Shown one piece after another: positions 1 through 13,315 of a DNA stretch of 64,000 bases; position 1 is the stretch's first letter, and each line of letters starts with the position of its first letter. The position numbers were made by a program, and so were the translations under genes. This DNA comes from Trichuris trichiura (lineage: Eukaryota > Nematoda > Enoplea > Trichinellida > Trichuridae): the NCBI GenBank assembly GCA_037903355.1, contig JBAJFE010000010.1, forward strand, positions 186,001-250,000, written 5' to 3'. The notes below the pieces were generated by a model. It saw only the letters and a list, made by a program, of their open reading frames with translations, was not told where the DNA came from and searched no databases.

Positions 1-748
1 CCTTCTCTTTAAAAAAGTTTTCTACAGTACGAAATATTGATTCTCCTCTAGTGTCAGTCAGCAGTTCTCTTGCGAAGAGTAACTCCTGAACTAACTTGCC
101 TTCCTTGATGAATCTAACATAGGCCAGCAGCAGCGCTTCGTTATGTGGCAACGTCGACTCATCCACCTGTAAAGAAAATTCCTCTGTTCTCAAGAGGTTG
201 CAGAGCGTATTCTCCACATCAGCGCTCATTTCATCAATACGTCGCTGCACCGTATTGTTGCTTAAGGGAATCTTTTTAATTATTTCAGTTGCAGGAATGC
301 GCAACACAGTACGCAGCACTTCCGAAACAGCCGGCAGTATCAGTTCTTCTCCGATGGCATGCGGCTTTCCAGATTTTGCGATTAAGAGGGAGATGTTATA
401 GGACGCGCGCAATCCGTCGGTGTTTCATCTTGATGCGGATGAAAAAATCCCTGGCAATTTAGGTCGCTTTTGGAAGTTATCTTGAAGAGATTGAAAGTAA
501 GAAAGGTTTTTATTGGCCTTGTCACCGTGCATCGTTTTCAGGTGTTTTACTAATTTTGAGGGCTTCATCAGTTCATTCGCAAAAGCCTTTTCCCAGATCA
601 AGCAAAATGGTTGCTGCGAATTCGAGGGTGACGGTATAAAACCGTATCTTAGATACTCGACGTTGTATTGCCTACATTTCTTTTTTGCTTCTGCCATCTG
701 TAGAAATTTACATCCGTTACTAACAAGTTCAGAGCCAGACAGTAGCAC
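1..748 (-). pseudogene. hAT (Buster/ZBED5-like) transposase, partial, interrupted
   Basis: This is the N-terminal part of a hAT-superfamily transposase of the Buster/ZBED5-SCAND3 type, reading leftward off the window. A BED zinc finger lies at about 690-500 (motifs EYLRYGF, then MKPSKLVKHLKTMH), followed by YNISLLIAKSGKPHAIGEEL, PLSNNTVQRRIDEM and LQVDESTLPHNEALLLAYVR, all typical of this family. The frame is continuous from 748 to 1 apart from one in-frame TGA at 425-427, just before the YNISLLIAK block. The BED finger reads CLIW where the family has CxxC, so a zinc-binding Cys is replaced by Trp. The start is uncertain; the Met before AEAKKKCRQYN, about 17 residues in, fits the family better than the first Met. 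The stop and the lost ligand favour a dead transposon copy over a domesticated host gene. Confidence 0.88.
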
Positions 749-3049
749 AGTGGTATTAAGAAATCAATTAGCCAGGCGTCATCTAAGCTCCCGCAGTAAG
801 AACACAGGGGATTCCATACCGGACGGCACTGTCCCTCTACGTCGGTCCTGGAAGCGGGAGCAAATCGCTTTCATGTGATCACCCCGCTCTTTTCTGATGG
901 TAGCGACGGACAAATAGGCTCAAAATAAGTCTATGAAGCATGAGGTTGCGACAGGGTCGTTCTTGTCCTCGCGCGGCGGACAACGGAAAGCACGCGATAA
1001 AATGTTCTGCCCAGGTTTGCGGACATCCTCCCTATCCCTGGTGTTGTCGTGTCATGTTTGAGAAGGTAGGCTGGCTGACAAGATTTCGCACGGTTTCAAG
1101 TTCGGAAATACTTCCGCCCACCAAGGTCTGATGGCAAACAATGCCCGCAGTTCAACGACGAACTCTCCGCTACTGGCTGTCTTTTTAGATATCAAACCAG
1201 TGAAGAGTGGGGGATACAAATGTTTGACTGAGTACTGCTTCAAACAGATCTACACCTCCCGTACTAAGCCTATTTTCCTTGCTGTTTTTGCGAACCGCAA
1301 GGCCATGCGTATGGAAGGAAGGCAGACGGTCGTAAGATGCTCCCACCTGTAAAGCAAACTGGGCGTGTATTCTCCTTTTTGCTGGTGAGCGCTATCGAAC
1401 TTGTGGGTTTATCATTCGCTACTTAAACATAGGCGTGGTTAAACATAAGCAAACTAATCCTTTCCCGAAAAAGTTGACGAACAACCGGAGGCTGATGCTA
1501 GTTCAAAGCCCAAGCATAGCAAAATGGGTGACGTCGTCGAGCGCTATAACTTAGGTTAAGACTTCCCCGACGAACCCTGTCGGCCGTCCTGAAGCCTGAC
1601 ACACCGTGAGAGTCGTCGCGCAAACCTGCTGGCGTTTACGGAGCGCGTTTCTTAGAAAGCACTGCCTGTGGCTTAGTTTCTCTGGGAAATATGATCACAA
1701 GGAGCGGTACTAGGCGTTGCCGAAGTCCCGCGGGCGATAAGCTTCAGGCACAATACATAGCGCCCGACGTGCCTGTTAGCGGCCGAGAAAAAGACGTCCA
1801 CTATAGTCATGAAATGGGCACACTTCGTCGTTTAAGTACCCGTAGTAGCGAGCATATGACTTCTTGAAATCCCGTTAGGTATCTACACTAGATGTAGAAA
1901 TCAAACTGAGAAGTAGTGCTTATAAGGTGTCCCCGTTAAGTGAAGAGCCACGGCAAGTGTTTCAGACATGTAAAAGGTAACCTGTACAAAACTGTGATGT
2001 GATGTGCCTTTCGCGTTGATGAGGGCTCGGGGGTTAAGCTACCGCCGACGTATTAAAGAAGGATGGGACGCATTGGGACAGTCAGAAGGAGCGCCGTCAG
2101 TCAAGGATCCCCTGTACTCACTAAACTAGCAGATCAGAGCTTATTATCCTTACAGATACTCCTATGGTTGCGACTGAATCTATTTTAATGCTCAAGCAAT
2201 GCTGATCTCCTGGTAACGTAAGCCATGTTTCAACTAGAATCTTACAAGGCACTTACCTTTCTATTTTTAAGAAGTTCGTCGAATTTCAGGAGAGGTCCGT
2301 AGTCGCGACAAAGCAGTTTCCTAACAGCTGATATAACAGGATAGCTGAATAGATGAGAACTACAGCACTGAGGAAACAAGACACAAGAAGGATCGCAGAG
2401 CTATTATCACTTTCCACCGTCAACGCACAGGAGAGAATAATCAGTGTCTACTGAGCATTTTCCCTGCCATTACTCCCCAGGTGCGCTTGTCCGCCCCCGC
2501 GAAGAAGCTGTCATCGCCCCCTGCAGGTTGTAGTTTTCCGAGCCTTCCGATTTGCGCCAGGGTGGTACGCTAATGCGAAAAAAAATCAAAAAGATTCATT
2601 TTGAATTGCGCTTTGGCACAGCAGCAGATGGCGAAGCACAGAAATCGGACAATTCGCCTTTCGGTCAGGCTATCCTTCGCCAATGGCTTTTTTGTAGTGT
2701 AGCTGGAATTCGCTACGCAGCGTAATATAGTAAGAAAAACTTTCGCCCGATACATCAGGGTAAACGACAGGGCAATGATAACAAGCTATTGGATTTCGTG
2801 TATCTTTTCCCCGCCAGAAACGGAGACGGCAGCATCAAAGGGACGCTTACTTACGTTAACTGTCATAGCGCGCTACGCTTGTGTATCAAGCTCGCCAACG
2901 TCTCACAATAACATCGAAGAACACATGTTCAGTCTTAGGCTTAGGCTAGGGCAGGACAGGACGGCCGGCACGGTTAAAGAATGCGAACCATTGTTACTGT
3001 GACGGCGTAATCTTCACTTGACCTCCCTTGATGTTGCCGCGTCAACTTC
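749..3049. other. No gene recognised; possible internal part of a hAT element
   Basis: Short ORFs occur on both strands, but none has a recognisable motif or splice pattern. If the hAT-like terminus near 3265 belongs to the transposase at the left edge, this stretch would be that element's 5' non-coding part. That link is an inference from orientation only. Confidence 0.4.
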
Positions 3050-3129
3050 AGCCGGGGGTACGATACACGAGTCTCGCTAATTTCCATAGCCAAACTACGT
3101 ACAGGCACGGCTGCGCGCTCTCGTCCAGC

Positions 3130-3265
3130 GGCACCGAATACCAGGGACCCCCTGGGGCCCCCCTAAGCTCCCAGGGACCCCCTAAATCCCCAATCCTTCT
3201 CAGGGCCCCCTTCAAGTCTTCCAGGGCCCCCAAGGGGTCCCTGGGGCCCACGTTGGGAATCACTG
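3130..3265 (-). mobile_element. hAT-like terminus with G-rich subterminal repeats
   Basis: Read on the minus strand, the segment begins at 3265 with CAGTGATTCCCAACG, a classic hAT terminal inverted repeat start (CAG plus TTCCCAAC). It continues leftward through about ten runs of 3-6 G separated by CCC or short AT spacers, ending near 3130. Repeated GGGGCCC and GGGTCCC(T)GG blocks look like subterminal transposase-binding repeats. No matching opposite terminus was found by eye within the window. It has the same orientation as the transposase at 748-1, so it could be that element's 5' end, or it could be a solo MITE end. Confidence 0.6.
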
Positions 3266-6040
3266 CACTAAACGAAGAATGCATGAAACTTTGTTGAAGA
3301 AAAAACTGAGTGAAAAATGGAAGTAAGTTAATTCTCTTTGCTTGAAGGAGAAAGAAGTTTTTCATAGCCACCTCAAGAGTGAAGCTTATTAATACAAATT
3401 ACTAGAAACGGGTACCAGGAGATGACTGGCCCCGCATTCAACAACTTCATTTTGGAATGTGACATCAGCATCCATAGCTCGTACTGACGACGGCTGCGCG
3501 TCTTAATTATGAGAAATCGATGGCACAGGATTTTTAAATGTCAGATCCTGTAGTGTGCTCCCTTTCGAGCTATTTTCTTGAACATGTAGTGTAAGGAAAG
3601 CTGCTTCATATATTTTGGTCTTTTTTGATCAGTTTTCCTTGTAGCATATAAAAGTTTGTTATTTCCTGTTCAGTTATAAAACTGCTTTTTTCTACGTCTT
3701 TTGGCAATTCTTTCAACTGAACTAGCATACCAATAAAAATCCTTTCTGCTTTAGTTTTCCAATCTTGATTATCATTTTCTTCTCCCACTCCTTACTTCCA
3801 GTCCTTTTCACTATTTTAGAGTCGCTGTATTGATGAACAAGAGTGGCTGCATTTTTTCACTGTGCTTTTATCTATCCTACAAGCAGGATTCTTAGGGTAA
3901 GACTCCTTAGGTGCACTGCGAAAGAAAGCTGTTAATTTGTACTCTGCTTTTCTTGTCAGTCCCTAAACGCTGGATCTACGTTCCCTTCACCCGGGGCACA
4001 GTCAGACCTCATAGATGGCCCCACTTTATGCCGTCCGTTTTTAGTATGCATGTCTCTATAAACCTCAAAGCATTGGCAGTTCAATACACCATATCTGTCT
4101 TACTAAATACTTTCGAGAATGTTTTCACTGCTCTACCAGAAGTAAGTGCATTTTACAAGCGCACCATAAACGCAGAGCGATACTTGCTTTTAACAGATCG
4201 TACAATACCGTTGGCCGTCGGTTGAGTCGGTGACATACAGTTAAATTAGGTGAAAAGTAAATAGCGAAAGCTGTCTTTCTTACAAACAGCGTTGCTTTCG
4301 GATGTGCAGGAGCAGTTCATATAACGTAATTACCGAAGATCTAGCCCGTGAGAAATTTTATTGTGCGAAGCTTTCAGAAAGCGTTTGTTCCTGTCTTCAG
4401 TGTTCACGAGCAGAAACTCCTCGAAAACTTCGCGCAATAGAAATTTTTCGCGGGCCAAATTTTTTGGAATTACATTATGCATTTCCACGCTGTTGTTAAG
4501 AAGAGTTTCATTTTCAATGCATTTGCAAAACAGCTAAACAAATTAAGCAATTTCTTCAGTCGCAGTTTAGGCGAACAGAGTTCCAGAGGGCTGCTGCTTC
4601 AGGAACAAAGTATCTTTTAAAGCAATTTGACATGATGTCGCTGTCATCCACTACTTTCTGTTGGCGCGGTAAATCACTGGAAGATGCGCTACATCATCCG
4701 ACGGCCTGGAATGTAAACTTTTGTAGACATTTATGGATTCCAGTAGCCTTCGAAAACATTGAATGCTGACGTTATGTCGTTGCCTTATAACCTCGATCGT
4801 CATAGTTTTTTTACGAGTACTTCGACAAAGTAAGGCACTCTCATTGATATTTAAATCTGCTCAAGACTTCGCGTTTCATCAGATATCAGCATGGCAAGCT
4901 GATCAATAAATACAGCAGTCCTTCGCTTCTTTGTCGGCTGAACGTTTTTCAGCACGACGCTGTCGCCGCTTGTGACGATGAAGCCAAGCAGCACTATAAT
5001 CACAACTATAAAACAGTCCAGTCCTTTATGAAAAATTTTAGTCTGTTCACATCTCAGATATGTGTATACTTTCACATGCGCGAATGTTAAAATACGCTGT
5101 GAATGCTTAATCCAGTTCTAAACTTCTCCCGTCTTTTATTGACTTCCTCACCACCAACCGTTTATCCCTTTTATCTGCTGTTGGTAAAAATATGAAGCGG
5201 CTTTTCTTTTTGCAACTTTTTACCGTACAGGTTGAAGAGCCGATGCTACATTGTTTGCATAAGCTTTTCCTGGATATACTAGACTTCTAAGTGCTTTTAG
5301 GATTTCAACTTTATATACTATATATTGCGTGCGATTCTTTACCCATTGTAGCGTACGGGGCATTTTTCATCCATTGGAGCCATTCCTTGGTTGTACTTTA
5401 CAACCTTTTATCTCCTCAGTTGTACAGCTTGATATTTGTTGTTCTCACTGCTTCGGCTGGTGATGATACTCAGGAGCCCAACGGGCCCGACGGACAGTTA
5501 TACTTATAGGAAAGATAGACATGAGAGAAAATATGCAACGAATGAAGTGTAAGAAACTTTCTCAGCTAGTTTAGTCATCAGAATAAACACAGATGATAAT
5601 CGTCAGCATGTAGCTGTTGTGCTTTATTAGTATATAAGTGGTCGTATGTCCGATAATCCTTGAGAATTGTGGATAAAAGTCGCGAAACGAAAAGTTTCAA
5701 CGCATTAGACTTGTTGACGTTTCGCTGACCCTGACCCCCAATGTTAGTTGCCTGACGAAACAATCTTTGAATCAGTGAAGCTGCGGAATTAGCAGGGTCC
5801 AGCCATGCTGAAAGCTTTACTCTAGCATCTTTCTGGCTAGCTGTTATTCCTGTAATACTATTCGTTTGTACAGTTTAGCTTGATATAATCTATTCTGCGT
5901 TTTCGTATGGCAGTAACGAGTATGAACATTCCTGATCCAATCATAAACTAATACTCTTTTACTTAATATTAAGCTGGTTGTGCACGGATTAAACTTCAAT
6001 AGAAAAGAAATGCTAATGTATAATTCACACTTGTGTTCAG
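3266..6040. other. No gene recognised upstream of the PiT exons
   Basis: I looked here for upstream exons of the phosphate transporter (the ANDVANS/GNDVSNAIGP signature repeats) and found none. Open frames such as those at 3911-4225 and 5291-5509 carry no family motif. If the PiT gene is intact, this is intron sequence. Confidence 0.45.
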
Positions 6041-6336
6041 CGGTTTCACCATCGAAATGGGAGCCGCCTGTACAGTACTGTTTGCCAGTAAGCTTGGTAT
6101 GCCGATCAGCACAACTCACTGCAAGATTGGATCAGTCGCGGCAGTGGGTATGGTTAGATCCCGGTCAGATGGTGTTCGCTGGATAACCCTTCGCAATATC
6201 GTCATATCCTGGCTTGTCACTGTGCCAGTAGCAGGTGAGCGTTAAGATGGATTCATTGTTGCTTGGTTAGCTCATTTCCTGGTTTTTAGGCCTACTCAGC
6301 GCAGCTGCTGTTGCCATTTTGAACCTGTTAGTCTAA
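6041..6336 (+). CDS. Sodium-dependent phosphate transporter PiT (SLC20 family), last two coding exons
   Basis: This encodes the C-terminus of a type III Na+/phosphate symporter of the plasma membrane. The first exon (6041-6234) follows a TTCAG acceptor and encodes [19 protein letters not shown], then [17 protein letters not shown] and [14 protein letters not shown], closely matching the conserved C-terminal PHO-4 repeat (GFTIEL...[21 protein letters not shown]). A GTGAGC donor at 6235 and a TTTTTAG acceptor give a 55-bp intron. The second exon (6290-6336) completes Gly with a split codon and ends [14 protein letters not shown] plus TAA. AATAAA lies at 6436. Reading frame, splice sites and poly(A) signal are intact, so the 3' end looks functional. 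No upstream exon is visible in the preceding 6 kb, so they lie beyond a long intron outside the window, or this is a fragment. Confidence 0.9.
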
Positions 6337-6435
6337 GATGCATTCACCATGCACAACAAGTCATTTGCAGTTCAGCTGCGAAAAATTCTTTTTTATCATG
6401 CATATTTTCTTTTGTTTAATTTATGCATCGCGGGA

Positions 6436-6441
6436 AATAAA
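6436..6441 (+). promoter_or_regulatory. Poly(A) signal AATAAA of the PiT gene
   Basis: A canonical AATAAA lies 99 bp after the PiT stop codon, consistent with a working 3' end. Confidence 0.6.
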
Positions 6442-9400
6442 GTCATTTGATCCGGAGGGAATTGCATGAACATGTTCAAAAGAAATAATCCGGGTCTATG
6501 TTTCAGTTATGCTGAAAACTATTGTTTGGTTGCTAGTTGCTCTGCAACCGAATGGTAGAGTTTCATTCTCAACAAACGGTTTATTCCCAAACCGTTCAAA
6601 CTGGTTTCCTGGTTTGGACAGCTTTTAATGTAACAGAGTTTCTAGGAAACCTTTTCTATTGTTACTGTTTTAAGATGATAAGGCAGGCAGGGGGTCCCTT
6701 GGCTTAATCATTAGGAATTCCTGACTTAAACGCTGGGGTGATGTTAACGAAGTGCTTATGCTTCAGTTAACAGACAGATGGTATGGCTGTTTTAAGCAAC
6801 ATCTTCCTTATGCGTATCACTCGTACTATCTGTTCATATTATTAGGAGGCTTGGCTCAGGAACGTTTAGCAGAGAGTTCAAGTGTACACGTATTTCTTCA
6901 AAATAATTATAAGAAGGCGCTCCGGAATAACCGCTATCTAAAGAAACCATGTTCAAAATGTGTGAACTGTTTTTCATAACATTGTACATGAAACCTTTCA
7001 TACAATCGCTTGTAGGAGTCATTCCAAAGTAGGTAAAGTACGAAATTCTCTATTCGAAATCCAGAACATTATTTTGCTATTTACATGACTTCACACACGT
7101 GGTCCCTACATAACATCATGTGATGGTTTTGTCGAACAGCTAATTGTAGCTGGAAGTAATATATTCACTGCTGAACTTGACACCTAAGTAAGAGCTAATG
7201 ATGCTACCGATGGGATCTGATGAAACCGGAGAACTCACTCGGTCGCAATTTTGGGTTTAGCAATAAAAATTGCTTTAAACCAGTTTTCTCATAAAATTCA
7301 AATAATCAGAGGAGACTTCTGCAACAAGCACTGTTGTTAACGAGACGATAGGTTTCGAATGAAGCATTTGAAAAACTGTTGACTAGGATGGGTCTTCGTC
7401 CATAATCATCTCACTTTCAGCTAATGGAAACTGCTAACCTGTTAAAGCGGGGACAAAACAGTCATCATGCTATGGGTTTAAAGTTGCATATAAACCATTT
7501 AGTGAATATCTTGTTTACGTTTGAACCTAATCCAAAAATATTTTTTTGCACTGGGAACGCGTTGGATATATACTTCATATCCAGAGCACGTTTAGTCGTG
7601 AGCATTCTGAAAAATGCGTTTCGTGTCGTCTTACTTTTTTCCTATGCATCTTTCCTAAATTTTTCTAGGAGCTGTTCGTTCCTTAGCAGGCAATTGCTCA
7701 TTCGAATTAAGAAACAGTTTAATACCCCGCACGTGTTTACAAAAGGCAATTGTCGAAGATTTTAGAACAATTCAAGTTCCGCCGTCAGCAATCGTCCATA
7801 AGTCACCGGCTTCTATCTCACGCACTACCATTGATGACAGAACAAGTAATGTTCCGAATGGTTCAGCAATTATCTTTTATGTATACGAACGGAGCATTAG
7901 TCTGTTTCTTTATTTCTTGAAAGATGCGACCCGTTATGGAGCTATATATTTTCAGGTGGTTGTTCATTATAAGCATACCAATTGACTGGCCTAATTCATT
8001 GACTGAAATAAAGTTACTTTAATATTTTACAGGAAACCACTGTGCATCTTTGTCGAGCAGAATAGCTTGGAGCTTAGCTATTTAGTGAGCAGACCTGCAC
8101 TTGAGTTTTCTGTATCGTGTTACTTCGCGCTAGTGACAAACGATTTTCAAAACAGCCTATCCTTAAGCTTGCAGAATTCTCGTTTTTTACGTCATGTTGC
8201 TGGATACGCTCCGACTGTTCAATCGGGCGCATAGTATTCTTTTTGCTTGCCGTGAGTATTGTTTAAAAGATTGAATGCGTTTCGTTCACTTCTTTAGTTA
8301 AGCTCAAAATGCCTCTCTGGTCTCTTGAATGATACGATCTCGTAAAGAGTAAGCTTTTCAATCTTCGTAACATTTTCAGACAAAACGTACCATGATCTTT
8401 GTTTACTCAAAGCACAGAGATAACATCTTACTCCCTATGGCTGCAAAAGTATTTTTTTCGTAAAGCGTGCCCATTGTTGACTGAGTGGAGGTGCGCCAAT
8501 CGCTTTGTCCAGAGGTCATTAAAGGTAGCTGCTCATATTCTGCGATCCGCCACTATAGCCAATCTGAGCTGCAAAACCTGTTCTTGCAATGGAAACATAG
8601 TTTCCCAGTGCAATGGTTGTTCATCGGCACCTTCAAATAACGCAACATTTGACATTCAACCAATCCCAATCGCTTTCTTCATCGTGCGCCTGCCTATTCA
8701 GCAATAGTCGGTTGCTTATATCAGCAATTTCACTGATATGAACATTGCTTTCACTGCCGACCTGAGAGCGCAAAACGAGAAATCGAACTGAAAGATTGAG
8801 TTCTTCCGTTCGAATTGAACTAGTCCTACAAACTTCGGCAAAATAAGCGCCCACTGCAGTTCCAAAATTATGTTCAAAACCTGTTGAACATATATGCAAT
8901 GCGCTCGAGCGAAAATGGAGCGTTCTATTCAGCAGCATTTTGCACTTTCTTTATTTCTGGTTGGAGGCTATTTTTTCTGATTAATTTGAGACTGGGCGCT
9001 CTATAAAAAAATACTATATATTTTTGAAACTGACTTAAGGTATCATGTGTTTTGCAGTTCGCATTTTAGTTGAATTAGCAGCAATGTGCTACGTGTATAA
9101 TGAGCCGCCCGTAGGGTAGGCAAACCTGCTTCTAAGCCGCCGGCGAAAGTGCTGAAGTCAAAGGTCAGCTACATGAACAATCACTTCCATTATATGGCGC
9201 CGTGGTACGATTTTTAAGCATGTGCACAGAGCATATAAGCGAACTGCAGTTTTGAGTTGTCTCGCGCTGAAATGCCAGTTTTTACGAGACGTCAGTAATT
9301 TACGATCGCAGATTCGGGCACAACATCGGCACATCTTTTAGCTATTTAACTACTCTTCGTTCCAAAAGAAATGGACTATGGCTCCCATTTTAAAACATTT

Positions 9401-11300
9401 ATTTGCTTTTTTCCTCTACGGCAGTTCACTCAAGCTTTTAAAATTTTGTTGCGCTCCTCTGCCAGTTGACAAGTGTTCTAAGATAAAAGTACTCTTATGG
9501 CAACTGGGCACCCAACCGCCCAGTTTCGTTGAGTTAGCGAAGAAAGGGTGTCAGTTGCACTGCTAACTGATGCAACTTCTCTTTGGCCATTATAAGCAAA
9601 CAGCGTAAGTGCGGCATTAGTCGCACTTATGTTCAGTATGAATTACGTAGCCAATAAGCCAGACGTTTTGCTACCCAGTATGGTTGACTAAGTATAAGCT
9701 AATGACTTGTGACCTTCCAATAATCGCAGCTGTGACTGTCGTCATACTGCTAACCACGTCAAGGTTGCGTGGCATTCTTTCAACAACTGCTATTCGGTCT
9801 ACTTAAGCGCCTTCTTTTGTGTTTACATCCGCAAATAGAGAACGTAAATTCTTGAAAGTTCCGCTGCAGCCTTCTATGGGGGACAGAAGGCGGAAAGGGC
9901 AGTTATCTGAATTGGCCCGATAGCGTCATTAAGTACAGCTTTTGTTAGTCTGAAATTTACCATTCGGTACTCATCTTTCAGGTTCCGCGCAGTTCAAGTC
10001 AATAGTACAAACAATGCTGACGTAGGCGCACTCGCACATTGCTAAAGCGGAATTAGCGCTCAACTAATCTGGAACAAACAATGCAAGCGAAAGCATCTCG
10101 TCGACGCAAAGCTTTAGTATTAAGCTGCACTTAATCCGAGTTTAATTTTGTCATATTTGAACTCTCAGCAACAAGCATTCATTTGCTCTTTGCTCGCCGA
10201 AGAACTGCCGAACGAGCAATGCAATGAAGATTTCAAAGACGTTACGATCTTAATCAACAAGCTGTGCAAGAATGTGCTTAGTGGTAATTTCTTTGCTCCT
10301 CGTTCAGTATTAGTGCTTATAGCTACTGTGATGGGATTATAGTTACAGAAACCCCGGTATACCCAATGGACGTTGACTTGTTTGGTGTTGCTGCGTTTCA
10401 GTTTTTTATTCTGTAACTTCTGCGCAGTAGCCGAAGTCTACTGGTCTTTGAGTAAGAAAACAGTCGGCTTGGCTAAGCTCACCTTTCAAGTGAACAAAAG
10501 AAGGTTGCAAACGTAACTGAACGTTCAGCTTTGTAACAGCGAAACGCAATCGGCACTTGCGCAAATGCCAATGGACAATCGTCACTTTGGAGAGAAAGGG
10601 GAAAATTAGCATATTACAGCTTTTCGGCATAGCTTACTCTTCGAGAAGAGCGCAAAACAGCCGGTGCTTTAGAAGTACGCCTACGAGGCGGCCGTAAACC
10701 ATTTCGTTCGTATCAACGAACAACGTGAAAATTTTATTGGGGACACCCAAACGCCCTTAATAAAATGCTCCGGTTGACGGTAAATTTGCACCTCTTTGAA
10801 GGTAGGTTAGTCTAGGCGATGCCTATTTCTACCCTTCTGAGCTAACGGGATTCCAAGAAGACTTAGCGGGGGATCATTTGAGCTTAGGACCCTTCCGCTG
10901 AACAGTGACGAGCGAATCGATTGTTCCTATCGTTTGAACTAAGCAGACAAGCGACTTTATACGCATCCTTCGCGAATAGCCGTATACTCTTGAGGATAAC
11001 GCACAAACTATGTTAAAAGATCATTGGGAGATGCATGAAGAAAACGTTGCTTCGCGCAGCTGATTTGGACGACTGCAGCAAAATGGCGCCAAAATCGAAA
11101 TACACTAATTTGAACAAAAGTTGTTCTGTCAGCAGGGCAGTTTCACAGTCCATGGCCCGTGGTTATGAGGTTTCTCTTGTTTCCAGAGGAGCCCTAGCGA
11201 CGAAGCAGCTTAATGCAATCATGTAAAATTAATAAGCTTTTGATGGACTGACTGTTTTGCTGTTATTTTAAGGACTGAGCGATGGGCGCGCTTGGGGCGC
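6442..11300. other. Intergenic stretch, nothing recognised
   Basis: AT-rich DNA with scattered ORFs under 115 codons, none with recognisable domains or conserved splice pairs. No tRNA, rRNA or obvious transposon end was seen. Confidence 0.45.
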
Positions 11301-11415
11301 CGTTGATAGGCGCATACTCGTGCGTGCGCCTACTTTCACTGTCGGAGAGTTTTGTTTTTGGGTACAACGCAGCGACAGGTCAATACGGCAATCAGCACCC
11401 CAAGTCGTCGTCGTA

Positions 11416-11446
11416 GTCTCTCTCTTTCTCTCTCTCTCTCTCTCTA
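11416..11446 (+). repeat. (TC)n microsatellite
   Basis: An almost uninterrupted run of CT dinucleotides in the GC-rich region upstream of TENT5. Confidence 0.9.
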
Positions 11447-12850
11447 CGCGCTGGCCGAGCGTCGAGACCAAGGCATAAGAGTCAATCAATTTTTCTAGAT
11501 CTTCTGCTTTGGACCTTCATCATCAAAACATGTGATTAATGACAGCTGTACGGGACAGTCGCTCGCAAGAAAACCAGATCATTCATTATGATGTGCGTGG
11601 CAGCGCTGCTTGGGCTGCTAACGGGTTTGTTGACCAAAGCCGGCGTTCTTTTGATTAATTATTTTTAGCGAGCGCTTCTTAAAGCCGGCTGGCAGTACGC
11701 TTTGGATATACCTTCCCGGCGGGCATTTTGCCGTTTTTTCAGCACTTTTTTTCCGCCTTGCCAAGTACGTCTCCGAATTTGGGCTTGGGTGGAGACGCCG
11801 CAAAGGGCGTTTTCGGTGAACATAAAAAGTTGGCACACATTTTCACTGCCTTTTTTGTCCATTTTTCTAAGTGTCTAAGGTACACCTAGTCAGTAGGGAC
11901 TGCTTGCCGATTTCGTCTTTCGGGCGTCAGATTTTCACAGCATTGTAACAATAAAGCAACTTTCGACGACAAGCAATGACGACATACCATTAGCATTGCT
12001 TGCTCTTATTTGTATAAGGATTTCTCTCTGTCCCATTGCCTAAAGATGCGCTGTACTCAACAGGTGCGTTGGTACTGGATGCCGCTCGACGTCACTGATT
12101 CCCTCGCGGTACTGACTATTTCAGACTTTGTTTATCTCATCCCTCTGCAAAATTAGCACTCCGAACAAAAGGCCAGAGAGCGTTAGTGCGCAGAAAGGAG
12201 CTAATTTGTTACTAGCAGTCAGCGTACATTGCCATTACCGCTATGTAGGACCAAGTATGGTCGCAGCCCATAGTTGTCCAATGGGTGCCGGCTATCTTGC
12301 TCTGATTTTATCGTGCGGGAGTGGTAAGGGGGCGCTTTGTTTGACAACCCAACAGGTGGCGCTACAAACAGCTTATATGCCTTTGCTACGGAGCACAGCC
12401 ATTGGATGGTCACTTGACGATGAAACGGTTGCCCTAAGGGTGGACGGCGGTTCACGGGGCAACGTTGGATCATAGCTTAGCTTCGCTGCTTAGAGATTAT
12501 CGCGAGGAGGCAGAGTGCATTCAGACGCTGCAGCTACGACGGGACGCTAGATGAACGGCGTGCTTCTATCCAGCGGACGGGTAAGCAGAACACGTCGTTA
12601 TAATAGCCAACGAAGTCCTGTTGGCACGTAGGCGCCCTTTGTGCAGATCCTTTTTAAAAGCGTGCCTGCCTCAGCAGTTCGCATTGCATTGCTGCTCTTT
12701 CTTACCGCTACGCATCCAATCGCCTCCGGGCATCATCTCGTGTAGGCCTACTGCATAGTGCTGTTTTCAGCGAACGTGTTGCGGCAGCGTCGCTACATGC
12801 CTGTGATTCTCTTTCAATCGCAGTCTCTCTCTCTTTCTCCGTTTCTGCCC

Positions 12851-12942
12851 AAGCACGCACACATACACACACACACACTTGCTCACTTCACATACTCGCG
12901 CGCGCACACACACACACACACACATGCACCACACATTCACAC
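12851..12942 (+). repeat. (CA)n microsatellite, compound
   Basis: CA repeats interrupted by short non-repeat bases and a CGCGCG step form a compound tract of about 90 bp. Confidence 0.9.
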
Positions 12943-13315
12943 CATATCTGCCAGCGGCGTCAGTAAAACAGCCAAAATTTAAACTTTTGCATGTCGCTTT
13001 GTCCTGCGGCGAATGGATCGCCTTTTGCTTGATTGGATGACCTGGCCGAGTTAGCTGACCTCAGGAACGCCTCAGATGCACCGTGCGCATCGTCGTCCTT
13101 GGCAAATTCGTTGAGCAAACAGCTACGCGAGAGTACTATGAGCTGAATTTTGCGGCTGCCACCGCCGGCGATGCCACTACGCAAATCTGTTTATCTGCCT
13201 GAGTAAACTGACAATGTCCACGTGCGCTCGGGTGCGCTTGGGCGCCTGTGTCGGCGTCCCTGCTGACGAGTAGTGGCCTATTGCGCTAGTTGGCCGAGCC
13301 CATAGTTGGTGGTCG

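Noticed and set aside
5291..5509. ORF just upstream of the PiT exons ending GDDTQEPNGPDGQLYL, considered as a PiT loop exon
   Set aside because: It does not match PiT sequence, has no usable donor into 6041, and ends in a stop.
12128..12475. 115-codon ORF upstream of TENT5
   Set aside because: No domain, an overlapping antisense ORF, and a position in GC-rich presumed regulatory DNA.
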